Shown here in pieces: positions 25,501 to 38,400 of a DNA stretch of 64,000 nucleotides. Numbering within the stretch: position 1 is the stretch's first letter; each line of letters opens with the position of its first letter. The stretch lies in the NCBI GenBank assembly GCA_942159475.1, contig OW804098.1:79291178-79355177 (forward strand), written 5' to 3'. This stretch comes from Sthenelais limicola. Its lineage: Eukaryota; Annelida; Polychaeta; Phyllodocida; Sigalionidae. The notes under the pieces are model-generated. The model did not search any database and was not told the origin of the DNA. It was given only the letters and a program-made list of their open reading frames with translations. The position numbers and the translations under genes are program-made.

Positions 25501-28500
25501 AACCTGTTGTGAATGGACAATCTGATGATGCATACGTTACTCGGTTGGTTGTCATAGAGACGGGCGTGTTTGGGGCCCGGTTTTACCTGAATGCGACAGT
25601 TCAGGTGCATAAACTCTTTGTTTCTAGTTGAATTTCTAAAGTAATGATAATTATAATAGATACATAACTTTTGCTAATGTGTATCACTCTTCATATGATT
25701 GAACTAATTGCTCTCTACTTCTATTTTCCAGGAACAATCTGGTGCCATCTAATGGCCCGTTCTCACTTCAATCTTCAAGCATATGTTTGGTTTCTTTTCT
25801 GTCTGATATGATATCATCTAATCTCTCTCTTCTTTTATTTTCCAGGAACAATGTCCCGCCGCGAAACGTCCCGTTTTCACTCCAATCTTCAAGCACGATT
25901 GGTTTATGTAGGGTAGTCGAATTTTAAAAGTAAATTAATAGAATGTAGGTTAGTCTAAATTTGAAAGTAAATTGATACATGTATACATCACTCTTGCTAT
26001 GTCACTGTACTAATGACGCTCTGCTGATATTTACATGTCTACAGCAGAAGCATCGACTCCTGGATACAAGCAAGTGTTCCCGTTGGCCGGGTCGCCAATC
26101 CATGAGAGGAATATGGTCCTCTCTAGTCGAAGGTGTGTTACATTTTTTTCGTCAATTCTATCCAGTCACATTGATGTTTGTTAATTTACAAAGCTATTTC
26201 TTTCATCATATCTAAATTAGATTTAGACATTGAAACCTTTTCTCACGCCATTTACACCAAACCTAATGGGTTCACTGTCTGCTCCACTGTCGCAACGGGT
26301 GCCCTCTGGGAGGGTTAGAGACAACATATTCATCAGATTGTTTCATTCAATTTTGCTAAATTGTTCTTTTTGTTCCGTCCGGTGGTGTTCCAGGGTTCAC
26401 TCCCTTTCTGGTCTGAAGATGACATTGATCATCCAGTGTTCGAGCTGTGGTTTTGGGTTGAGGTTTGGTTGCCTCCAGCTGTTTGACATGCTCCTCCTCA
26501 TCTGAAGGACTTTGGATTTTATTCTGAGCTTATATACCTAGTTGGTTACACATAGATAGGTCTGATTGGCTCATCCTGGCTTGACCAATTGATTGTCTTG
26601 ATATATCCAGGATCCAATCTACAACAGGTTGACATAAACTATAAATGAGGATGAGGCAAGAATCCACAGTTACTTCTGCCTCATATCCAATCCCCAATCG
26701 CCTTCCCATTAGGCCATAAGGCCACTGGCTGAATATTTCCCTGCCGCTTTCATCAGACCCCACTGGCCTGCGGGTCATCGTCAGATCCTTAAGGACAGCG
26801 GTCATTACTTTTCAACCTGTTGTGAATGGACAATCTGATGATGCATACGTTACTCGGTTGGTTGTCATAGAGACGGGCGTGTTTGGGGCCCGGTTTTACC
26901 TGAATGCGACAGTTCAGGTGCATAAACTCTTTGTTTCTAGTTGAATTTCTAAAGTAATGATAATTATAATAGATACATAACTTTTGCTAATGTGTATCAC
27001 TCTTCATATGATTGAACTAATTGCTCTCTACTTCTATTTTCCAGGAACAATCTGGTGCCATCTAATGGCCCGTTCTCACTTCAATCTTCAAGCATATGTT
27101 TGGTTTCTTTTCTGTCTGATATGATATCATCTAATCTCTCTCTTCTTTTATTTTCCAGGAACAATGTCCCGCCGCGAAACGTCCCGTTTTCACTCCAATC
27201 TTCAAGCACGATTGGTTTATGTAGGGTAGTCGAATTTTAAAAGTAAATTAATAGAATGTAGGTTAGTCTAAATTTGAAAGTAAATTGATACATGTATACA
27301 TCACTCTTGCTATGTCACTGTACTAATGACGCTCTGCTGATATTTACATGTCTACAGCAGAAGCATCGACTCCTGGATACAAGCAAGTGTTCCCGTTGGC
27401 CGGGTCGCCAATCCATGAGAGGAATATGGTCCTCTCTAGTCGAAGGTGTGTTACATTTTTTTCGTCAATTCTATCCAGTCACATTGATGTTTGTTAATTT
27501 ACAAAGCTATTTCTTTCATCATATCTAAATAAGATTTAGACATTGAAACCTTTTCTCACGCCATTTACACCGAACCTAATGGGTTCACTGTCTGCTCCAC
27601 TGTCGCAACGGGTGCCCTCTGGGAGGGTTAGAGACAACATATTCATCAGATTGTTTCATTCAATTTTGCTAAATTGTTCTTTTTGTTCCGTCCGGTGGTG
27701 TTCCAGGGTTCACTCCCCTTTCTGGTCTGAAGATGACATTGATCATCCAGTGTTCGAGCTGTGGTTTTGGGTTGAGGTTTGGTTGCCTCCAGCTGTTTGA
27801 CATGCTCCTCCTCATCTGAAGGACTTTGGATTTTATTCTGAGCTTATATACCTAGTTGGTTACACATAGATAGGTCTGATTGGCTCATCCTGGCTTGACC
27901 AATTGATTGTCTTGATATATCCAGGATCCAATCTACAACAGGTTGACATAAACTATAAATGAGGATGAGGCAAGAATCCACAGTTACTTCTGCCTCATAT
28001 CCAATCCCCAATCGCCTTCCCATTAGGCCATAAGGCCACTGGCTGAATATTTCCCTGCCGCTTTCATCAGACCCCACTGGCCTGCGGGTCATCGTCAGAT
28101 CCTTAAGGACAGCGGTCATTACTTTTCAACCTGTTGTGAATGGACAATCTGATGATGCATACGTTACTCGGTTGGTTGTCATAGAGACGGGCGTGTTTGG
28201 GGCCCGGTTTTACCTGAATGCGACAGTTCAGGTGCATAAACTCTTTGTTTCTAGTTGAATTTCTAAAGTAATGATAATTATAATAGATACATAACTTTTG
28301 CTAATGTGTATCACTCTTCATATGATTGAACTAATTGCTCTCTACTTCTATTTTCCAGGAACAATCTGGTGCCATCTAATGGCCCGTTCTCACTTCAATC
28401 TTCAAGCATATGTTTGGTTTCTTTTCTGTCTGATATGATATCATCTAATCTCTCTCTTCTTTTATTTTCCAGGAACAATGTCCCGCCGCGAAACGTCCCG

Positions 28501-29267
28501 TTTTCACTCCAATCTTCAAGCACGATTGGTTTATGTAGGGTAGTCGAATTTTAAAAGTAAATTAATAGAATGTAGGTTAGTCTAAATTTGAAAGTAAATT
28601 GATACATGTATACATCACTCTTGCTATGTCACTGTACTAATGACGCTCTGCTGATATTTACATGTCTACAGCAGAAGCATCGACTCCTGGATACAAGCAA
28701 GTGTTCCCGTTGGCCGGGTCGCCAATCCATGAGAGGAATATGGTCCTCTCTAGTCGAAGGTGTGTTACATTTTTTTCGTCAATTCTATCCAGTCACATTG
28801 ATGTTTGTTAATTTACAAAGCTATTTCTTTCATCATATCTAAATTAGATTTAGACATTGAAACCTTTTCTCACGCCATTTACACCAAACCTAATGGGTTC
28901 ACTGTCTGCTCCACTGTCGCAACGGGTGCCCTCTGGGAGGGTTAGAGACAACATATTCATCAGATTGTTTCATTCAATTTTGCTAAATTGTTCTTTTTGT
29001 TCCGTCCGGTGGTGTTCCAGGGTTCACTCCCTTTCTGGTCTGAAGATGACATTGATCATCCAGTGTTCGAGCTGTGGTTTTGGGTTGAGGTTTGGTTGCC
29101 TCCAGCTGTTTGACATGCTCCTCCTCATCTGAAGGACTTTGGATTTTATTCTGAGCTTATATACCTAGTTGGTTACACATAGATAGGTCTGATTGGCTCA
29201 TCCTGGCTTGACCAATTGATTGTCTTGATATATCCAGGATCCAATCTACAACAGGTTGACATAAACT

Positions 29268-29467
29268 NNNNNNNNNNNNNNNNNNNNNNNNNNNNNNNNN
29301 NNNNNNNNNNNNNNNNNNNNNNNNNNNNNNNNNNNNNNNNNNNNNNNNNNNNNNNNNNNNNNNNNNNNNNNNNNNNNNNNNNNNNNNNNNNNNNNNNNNN
29401 NNNNNNNNNNNNNNNNNNNNNNNNNNNNNNNNNNNNNNNNNNNNNNNNNNNNNNNNNNNNNNNNNNN
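29268..29467. other. Assembly gap of 200 N inside the tandem array
   Basis: Exactly 200 N. The left side stops at monomer register 369, inside the TATA box, and the right side resumes at register 80. If the array is continuous, the missing length is about 1.02 kb plus a whole number of monomers, so 200 is a placeholder and not a measured size. Reading frames crossing the N run are artefacts. Confidence 0.98.
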
Positions 29468-32400
29468 TTTTGCTAAATTGTTCTTTTTGTTCCGTCCGGT
29501 GGTGTTCCAGGGTTCACTCCCTTTCTGGTCTGAAGATGACATTGATCATCCAGTGTTCGAGCTGTGGTTTTGGGTTGAGGTTTGGTTGCCTCCAGCTGTT
29601 TGACATGCTCCTCCTCATCTGAAGGACTTTGGATTTTATTCTGAGCTTATATACCTAGTTGGTTACACATAGATAGGTCTGATTGGCTCATCCTGGCTTG
29701 ACCAATTGATTGTCTTGATATATCCAGGATCCAATCTACAACAGGTTGACATAAACTATAAATGAGGATGAGGCAAGAATCCACAGTTACTTCTGCCTCA
29801 TATCCAATCCCCAATCGCCTCCCCATTAGGCCATAAGGCCACTGGCTGAATATTTCCCTGCCGCTTTCATCAGACCCCCTGGCCTGCGGGTCATCGTCAG
29901 ATCCTTAAGGACAGCGGTCATAACTTTTCAACCTGTTGTGAATGGACAATCTGATGATGCATACGTTACTCGGTTGGTTGTCATAGAGACGGGCGTGTTT
30001 GGGGCCCGGTTTTTACCTGAATGCGACAGTTCAGGTGCATAAACTCTTTGTTTCTAGTTGAATTTCTAAAGTAATGATAATTATAATAGATACATAACTT
30101 TGGCTAATGTGTATCACTCTTCATATGATTGAACTAATCGCTCTCTACTTCTATTTTCCAGGAACAATCTGGTGCCATCTAATGGCCCGTTCTCACTTCA
30201 ATCTTCAAGCATATGTTTGGTTTCTTTTCTGTCTGATATGATATCGTCTAATCTCTCTCTTCTTTTATTTTCCAGGAACAATGTCCCGCCGCGAAACGTC
30301 CCGTTTTCACTCCAATCTTCAAGCACGATTGGTTTATGTAGGGTAGTCGAATTTTAAAAGTAAATTAATAGAATGTAGGTTAGTCTAAATTTGAAAGTAA
30401 ATTGATACATGTATACATCACTCTTGCTATGTCACTGTACTAATGACGCTCTGCTGATATTTCCATGTCTACAGCAGAAGCATCGACTCCTGGATACAAG
30501 CAAGTGTTCCCGTTGGCCGGGTCGCCAATCCATGAGAGGAATATGGTCCTCTCTAGTCGAAGGTGTGTTACATTTTTTTCGTCAATTCTATCCAGTCACA
30601 TTGATGTTTGTTAATTTACAAAGCTATTTCTTTCATCATATCTAAATTAGATTTAGACATTGAAACCTTTTCTCACGCCATTTACACCGAACCTAATGGG
30701 TTCACTGTCTGCTCCACTGTCGCAACGGGTGCCCTCTGGGAGGGTTAGAGACAACATATTCATCAGATTGTTTCATTCAATTTTGCTAAATTGTTCTTTT
30801 TGTTCCGTCCGGTGGTGTTCCAGGGTTCACTCCCTTTCTGGTCTGAAGATGACATTGATCATCCAGTGTTCGAGCTGTGGTTTTGGGTTGAGGTTTGGTT
30901 GCCTCCAGCTGTTTGACATGCTCCTCCTCATCTGAAGGACTTTGGATTTTATTCTGAGCTTATATACCTAGTTGGTTACACATAGATAGGTCTGATTGGC
31001 TCATCCTGGCTTGACCAATTGATTGTCTTGATATATCCAGGATCCAATCTACAACAGGTTGACATAAACTATAAATGAGGATGAGGCAAGAATCCACAGT
31101 TGCTTCTGCCTCATATCCAATCCCCAATCGCCTCCCCATTAGGCCATAAGGCCACTGGCTGAATATTTCCCTGCCGCTTTCATCAGACCCCCTGGCCTGC
31201 GGGTCATCGTCAGATCCTTAAGGACAGCGGTCATAACTTTTCAACCTGTTGTGAATGGACAATCTGATGATGCATACGTTACTCGGTTGGTTGTCATAGA
31301 GACGGGCGTGTTTGGGGCCCGGTTTTACCTGAATGCGACAGTTCAGGTGCATAAACTCTTTGTTTCTAGTTGAATTTCTAAAGTAATGATAATTATAATA
31401 GATACATAACTTTGGCTAATGTGTATCACTCTTCATATGATTGAACTAATCGCTCTCTACTTCTATTTTCCAGGAACAATCTGGTGCCATCTAATGGCCC
31501 GTTCTCACTTCAATCTTCAAGCATATGTTTGGTTTCTTTTCTGTCTGATATGATATCGTCTAATCTCTCTCTTCTTTTATTTTCCAGGAACAATGTCCGC
31601 CGCGAAACGTCCCGTTTTCACTCCAATCTTCAAGCACGATTGGTTTATGTAGGGTAGTCGAATTTTAAAAGTAAATTAATAGAATGTAGGTTAGTCTAAA
31701 TTTGAAAGTAAATTGATACATGTATACATCACTCTTGCTATGTCACTGTACTAATGACGCTCTGCTGATATTTCCATGTCTACAGCAGAAGCATCGACTC
31801 CTGGATACAAGCAAGTGTTCCCGTTGGCCGGGTCGCCAATCCATGAGAGGAATATGGTCCTCTCTAGTCGAAGGTGTGTTACATTTTTTTCGTCAATTCT
31901 ATCCAGTCACATTGATGTTTGTTAATTTACAAAGCTATTTCTTTCATCATATCTAAATTAGATTTAGACATTGAAACCTTTTCTCACGCCATTTACACCG
32001 AACCTAATGGGTTCACTGTCTGCTCCACTGTCGCAACGGGGTGCCCTCTGGAGGGTTAGAGACAACATATTCATCAGATTGTTTCATTCAATTTTGCTAA
32101 ATTGTTCTTTTTGTTCCGTCCGGTGGTGTTCCAGGGTTCACTCCCTTCTGGTCTGAAGATGACATTGATCATCCAGTGTTCGAGCTGTGGTTTTGGGTTG
32201 AGGTTTGGTTGCCTCCAGCTGTTTGACATGCTCCTCCTCATCTGAAGGACTTTGGATTTTATTCTGAGCTTATATACCTAGTTGGTTACACATAGATAGG
32301 TCTGATTGGCTCATCCTGGCTTGACCAATTGATTGTCTTGATATATCCAGGATCCAATCTACAACAGGTTGACATAAACTATAAATGAGGATGAGGCAAG

Positions 32401-35400
32401 AATCCACAGTTACTTCTGCCTCATATCCAATCCCCAATCGCATCCCCATTAGGCCATAAGGCCACTGGCTGAATATTTCCCTGCCGCTTTCATCAGACCC
32501 CCTGGCCTGCGGGTCATCGTCAGATCCTTAAGGACAGCGGTCATAACTTTTCAACCTGTTGTGAATGGACAATCTGATGATGCATACGTTACTCGGTTGG
32601 TTGTCATAGAGACGGGCGTGTTTGGGGCCCGGTTTTACCTGAATGCGACAGTTCAGGTGCATAAACTCTTTGTTTCTAGTTGAATTTCTAAAGTAATGAT
32701 AATTATAATAGATACATAACTTTGGCTAATGTGTATCACTCTTCATATGATTGAACTAATCGCTCTCTACTTCTATTTTCCAGGAACAATCTGGTGCCAT
32801 CTAATGGCCCGTTCTCACTTCAATCTTCAAGCATATGTTTGGTTTCTTTTCTGTCTGATATGATATCGTCTAATCTCTCTCTTCTTTTATTTTCCAGGAA
32901 CAATGTCCCGCCGCGAAACGTCCCGTTTCACTCCAATCTTCAAGCACGATTGGTTTATGTAGGGTAGTCGAATTTTAAAAGTAAATTAATAGAATGTAGG
33001 TTAGTCTAAATTTGAAAGTAAATTGATACATGTATACATCACTCTTGCTATGTCACTGTACTAATGACGCTCTGCTGATATTTCCATGTCTACAGCAGAA
33101 GCATCGACTCCTGGATACAAGCAAGTGTTCCCGTTGGCCGGGTCGCCAATCCATGAGAGGAATATGGTCCTCTCTAGTCGAAGGTGTGTTACATTTTTTT
33201 CGTCAATTCTATCCAGTCACATTGATGTTTGTTAATTTACAAAGCTATTTCTTTCATCATATCTAAATTAGATTTAGACATTGAAACCTTTTCTCACGCC
33301 ATTTACACCGAACCTAATGGGTTCACTGTCTGCTCCACTGTCGCAACGGGTGCCCTCTGGGAGGGTTAGAGACAACATATTCATCAGATTGTTTCATTCA
33401 ATTTTGCTAAATTGTTCTTTTTGTTCCGTCCGGTGGTGTTCCAGGGTTCACTCCCTTTCTGGTCTGAAGATGACATTGATCATCCAGTGTTCGAGCTGTG
33501 GTTTTGGGTTGAGGTTTGGTTGCCTCCAGCTGTTTGACATGCTCCTCCTCATCTGAAGGACTTTGGATTTTATTCTGAGCTTATATACCTAGTTGGTTAC
33601 ACATAGATAGGTCTGATTGGCTCATCCTGGCTTGACCAATTGATTGTCTTGATATATCCAGGATCCAATCTACAACAGGTTGACATAAACTATAAATGAG
33701 GATGAGGCAAGAATCCACAGTTGCTTCTGCCTCATATCCAATCCCCAATCGCCTCCCCATTAGGCCATAAGGCCACTGGCTGAATATTTCCCTGCCGCTT
33801 TCATCAGACCCCCTGGCCTGCGGGTCATCGTCAGATCCTTAAGGACAGCGGTCATAACTTTTCAACCTGTTGTGAATGGACAATCTGATGATGCATACGT
33901 TACTCGGTTGGTTGTCATAGAGACGGGCGTGTTTGGGGCCCGGTTTTACCTGAATGCGACAGTTCAGGTGCATAAACTCTTTGTTTCTAGTTGAATTTCT
34001 AAAGTAATGATAATTATAATAGATACATAACTTTGGCTAATGTGTATCACTCTTCATATGATTGAACTAATCGCTCTCTACTTCTATTTTCCAGGAACAA
34101 TCTGGTGCCATCTAATGGCCCGTTCTCACTTCAATCTTCAAGCATATGTTTGGTTTCTTTTCTGTCTGATATGATATCGTCTAATCTCTCTCTTCTTTTA
34201 TTTTCCAGGAACAATGTCCCGCCGCGAAACGTCCCGTTTTCACTCCAATCTTCAAGCACGATTGGTTTATGTAGGGTAGTCGAATTTTAAAAGTAAATTA
34301 ATAGAATGTAGGTTAGTCTAAATTTGAAAGTAAATTGATACATGTATACATCACTCTTGCTATGTCACTGTACTAATGACGCTCTGCTGATATTTCCATG
34401 TCTACAGCAGAAGCATCGACTCCTGGATACAAGCAAGTGTTCCCATTGGCCGGGTCGCCAATCCATGAGAGGAATATGGTCCTCTCTAGTCGAAGGTGTG
34501 TTACATTTTTTTCGTCAATTCTATCCAGTCACATTGATGTTTGTTAATTTACAAAGCTATTTCTTTCATCATATCTAAATTAGATTTAGACATTGAAACC
34601 TTTTCTCACGCCATTTACACCGAACCTAATGGGTTCACTGTCTGCTCCACTGTCGCAACGGGTGCCCTCTGGGAGGGTTAGAGACAACATATTCATCAGA
34701 TTGTTTCATTCAATTTTGCTAAATTGTTCTTTTTGTTCCGTCCGGTGGTGTTCCAGGGTTCACTCCCTTTCTGGTCTGAAGATGACATTGATCATCCAGT
34801 GTTCGAGCTGTGGTTTTGGGTTGAGGTTTGGTTGCCTCCAGCTGTTTGACATGCTCCTCCTCATCTGAAGGACTTTGGATTTTATTCTGAGCTTATATAC
34901 CTAGTTGGTTACACATAGATAGGTCTGATTGGCTCATCCTGGCTTGACCAATTGATTGTCTTGATATATCCAGGATCCAATCTACAACAGGTTGACATAA
35001 ACTATAAATGAGGATGAGGCAAGAATCCACAGTTACTTCTGCCTCATATCCAATCCCCAATCGCCTCCCCATTAGGCCATAAGGCCACTGGCTGAATATT
35101 TCCCTGCCGCTTTCATCAGACCCCCTGGCCTGCGGGTCATCGTCAGATCCTTAAGGACAGCGGTCATAACTTTTCAACCTGTTGTGAATGGACAATCTGA
35201 TGATGCATACGTTACTCGGTTGGTTGTCATAGAGACGGGCGTGTTTGGGGCCCGGTTTTACCTGAATGCGACAGTTCAGGTGCATAAACTCTTTGTTTCT
35301 AGTTGAATTTCTAAAGTAATGATAATTATAATAGATACATAACTTTGGCTAATGTGTATCACTCTTCATATGATTGAACTAATCGCTCTCTACTTCTATT

Positions 35401-38400
35401 TTCCAGGAACAATCTGGTGCCATCTAATGGCCCGTTCTCACTTCAATCTTCAAGCATATGTTGGGTTTCTTTTCTGTCTGATATGATATCGTCTAATCTC
35501 TCTCTTCTTTTATTTTCCAGGAACAATGTCCCGCCGCGAAACGTCCCGTTTTCACTCCAATCTTCAAGCACGATTGGTTTATGTAGGGTAGTCGAATTTT
35601 AAAAGTAAATTAATAGAATGTAGGTTAGTCTAAATTTGAAAGTAAATTGATACATGTATACATCACTCTTGCTATGTCACTGTACTAATGACGCTCTGCT
35701 GATATTTCCATGTCTACAGCAGAAGCATCGACTCCTGGATACAAGCAAGTGTTCCCGTTGGCCGGGTCGCCAATCCATGAGAGGAATATGGTCCTCTCTA
35801 GTCGAAGGTGTGTTACATTTTTTTCGTCAATTCTATCCAGTCACATTGATGTTTGTTAATTTACAAAGCTATTTCTTTCATCATATCTAAATTAGATTTA
35901 GACATTGAAACCTTTTCTCACGCCATTTACACCGAACCTAATGGGTTCACTGTCTGCTCCACTGTCGCAACGGGTGCCCTCTGGGAGGGTTAGAGACAAC
36001 ATATTCATCAGATTGTTTCATTCAATTTTGCTAAATTGTTCTTTTTGTTCCGTCCGGTGGTGTTCCAGGGTTCACTCCCTTTCTGGTCTGAAGATGACAT
36101 TGATCATTCAGTGTTCGAGCTGTGGTTTTGGGTTGAGGTTTGGTTGCCTCCAGCTGTTTGACATGCTCCTCCTCATCTGAAGGACTTTGGATTTTATTCT
36201 GAGCTTATATACCTAGTTGGTTACACATAGATAGGTCTGATTGGCTCATCCTGGCTTGACCAATTGATTGTCTTGATATATCCAGGATCCAATCTACAAC
36301 AGGTTGACATAAACTATAAATGAGGATGAGGCAAGAATCCACAGTTACTTCTGCCTCATATCCAATCCCCAATCGCATCCCCATTAGGCCATAAGGCCAC
36401 TGGCTGAATATTTCCCTGCCGCTTTCATCAGACCCCCTGGCCTGCGGGTCATCGTCAGATCCTTAAGGACAGCGGTCATAACTTTTCAACCTGTTGTGAA
36501 TGGACAATCTGATGATGCATACGTTACTCGGTTGGTTGTCATAGAGACGGGCGTGTTTGGGGCCCGGTTTTACCTGAATGCGACAGTTCAGGTGCATAAA
36601 CTCTTTGTTTCTAGTTGAATTTCTAAAGTAATGATAATTATAATAGATACATAACTTTGGCTAATGTGTATCACTCTTCATATGATTGAACTAATCGCTC
36701 TCTACTTCTATTTTCCAGGAACAATCTGGTGCCATCTAATGGCCCGTTCTCACTTCAATCTTCAAGCATATGTTTGGTTTCTTTTCTGTCTGATATGATA
36801 TCGTCTAATCTCTCTCTTCTTTTATTTTCCAGGAACAATGTCCCGCCGCGAAACGTCCCGTTTTCACTCCAATCTTCAAGCACGATTGGTTTATGTAGGG
36901 TAGTCGAATTTTAAAAGTAAATTAATAGAATGTAGGTTAGTCTAAATTTGAAAGTAAATTGATACATGTATACATCACTCTTGCTATGTCACTGTACTAA
37001 TGACGCTCTGCTGATATTTCCATGTCTACAGCAGAAGCATCGACTCCTGGATACAAGCAAGTGTTCCCGTTGGCCGGGTCGCCAATCCATGAGAGGAATA
37101 TGGTCCTCTCTAGTCGAAGGTGTGTTACATTTTTTTCGTCAATTCTATCCAGTCACATTGATGTTTGTTAATTTACAAAGCTATTTCTTTCATCATATCT
37201 AAATTAGATTTAGACATTGAAACCTTTTCTCACGCCATTTACACCGAACCTAATGGGTTCACTGTCTGCTCCACTGTCGCAACGGGTGCCCTCTGGGAGG
37301 GTTAGAGACAACATATTCATCAGATTGTTTCATTCAATTTTGCTAAATTGTTCTTTTTGTTCCGTCCGGTGGTGTTCCAGGGTTCACTCCCTTTCTGGTC
37401 TGAAGATGACATTGATCATCCAGTGTTCGAGCTGTGGTTTTGGGTTGAGGTTTGGTTGCCTCCAGCTGTTTGACATGCTCCTCCTCATCTGAAGGACTTT
37501 GGATTTTATTCTGAGCTTATATACCTAGTTGGTTACACATAGATAGGTCTGATTGGCTCATCCTGGCTTGACCAATTGATTGTCTTGATATATCCAGGAT
37601 CCAATCTACAACAGGTTGACATAAACTATAAATGAGGATGAGGCAAGAATCCACAGTTGCTTCTGCCTCATATCCAATCCCCAATCGCCTCCCCATTAGG
37701 CCATAAGGCCACTGGCTGAATATTTCCCTGCCGCTTTCATCAGACCCCCTGGCCTGCGGGTCATCGTCAGATCCTTAAGGACAGCGGTCATAACTTTTCA
37801 ACCTGTTGTGAATGGACAATCTGATGATGCATACGTTACTCGGTTGGTTGTCATAGAGACGGGCGTGTTTGGGGCCCGGTTTTACCTGAATGCGACAGTT
37901 CAGGTGCATAAACTCTTTGTTTCTAGTTGAATTTCTAAAGTAATGATAATTATAATAGATACATAACTTTGGCTAATGTGTATCACTCTTCATATGATTG
38001 AACTAATCGCTCTCTACTTCTATTTTCCAGGAACAATCTGGTGCCATCTAATGGCCCGTTCTCACTTCAATCTTCAAGCATATGTTTGGTTTCTTTTCTG
38101 TCTGATATGATATCGTCTAATCTCTCTCTTCTTTTATTTTCCAGGAACAATGTCCCGCCGCGAAACGTCCCGTTTTCACTCCAATCTTCAAGCACGATTG
38201 GTTTATGTAGGGTAGTCGAATTTTAAAAGTAAATTAATAGAATGTAGGTTAGTCTAAATTTGAAAGTAAATTGATACATGTATACATCACTCTTGCTATG
38301 TCACTGTACTAATGACGCTCTGCTGATATTTCCATGTCTACAGCAGAAGCATCGACTCCTGGATACAAGCAAGTGTTCCCATTGGCCGGGTCGCCAATCC

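Larger units (their letters stand above)
1..29267 (+). repeat. Left block of the 1.31-kb tandem array, 22 full monomers plus a partial one
   Basis: Nearly identical head-to-tail copies, with position 1 of the window as register 1. Monomers start at 1, 1316, 2631, 3946, 5259, 6572, 7887, 9202, 10515, 11828, 13141, 14454, 15767, 17080, 18393, 19706, 21019, 22332, 23645, 24958, 26272 and 27585; the one at 28899 runs into the gap. Length is 1315 bp where the copy has tacatac just upstream of candidate exon B and 1313 bp where it has tatac. The two 1314-bp copies each carry one extra C (near 25391 and 27718). Other variable marks are aaataag/aaattag/aagttag before the register start, accaaacc/accgaacc, attagg/attggg and cctcccc/ccttccc. 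Copies differ at only a few positions each, so the array is recent or kept uniform by concerted evolution. The monomer contains promoter-like and exon-like parts, annotated separately on the first copy; add the monomer start minus 1 to project them, allowing 1-2 bp for indels. Confidence 0.98.

Noticed and set aside
29216..29542. Open frames crossing the N run
   Set aside because: They exist only because N codons are not stops.
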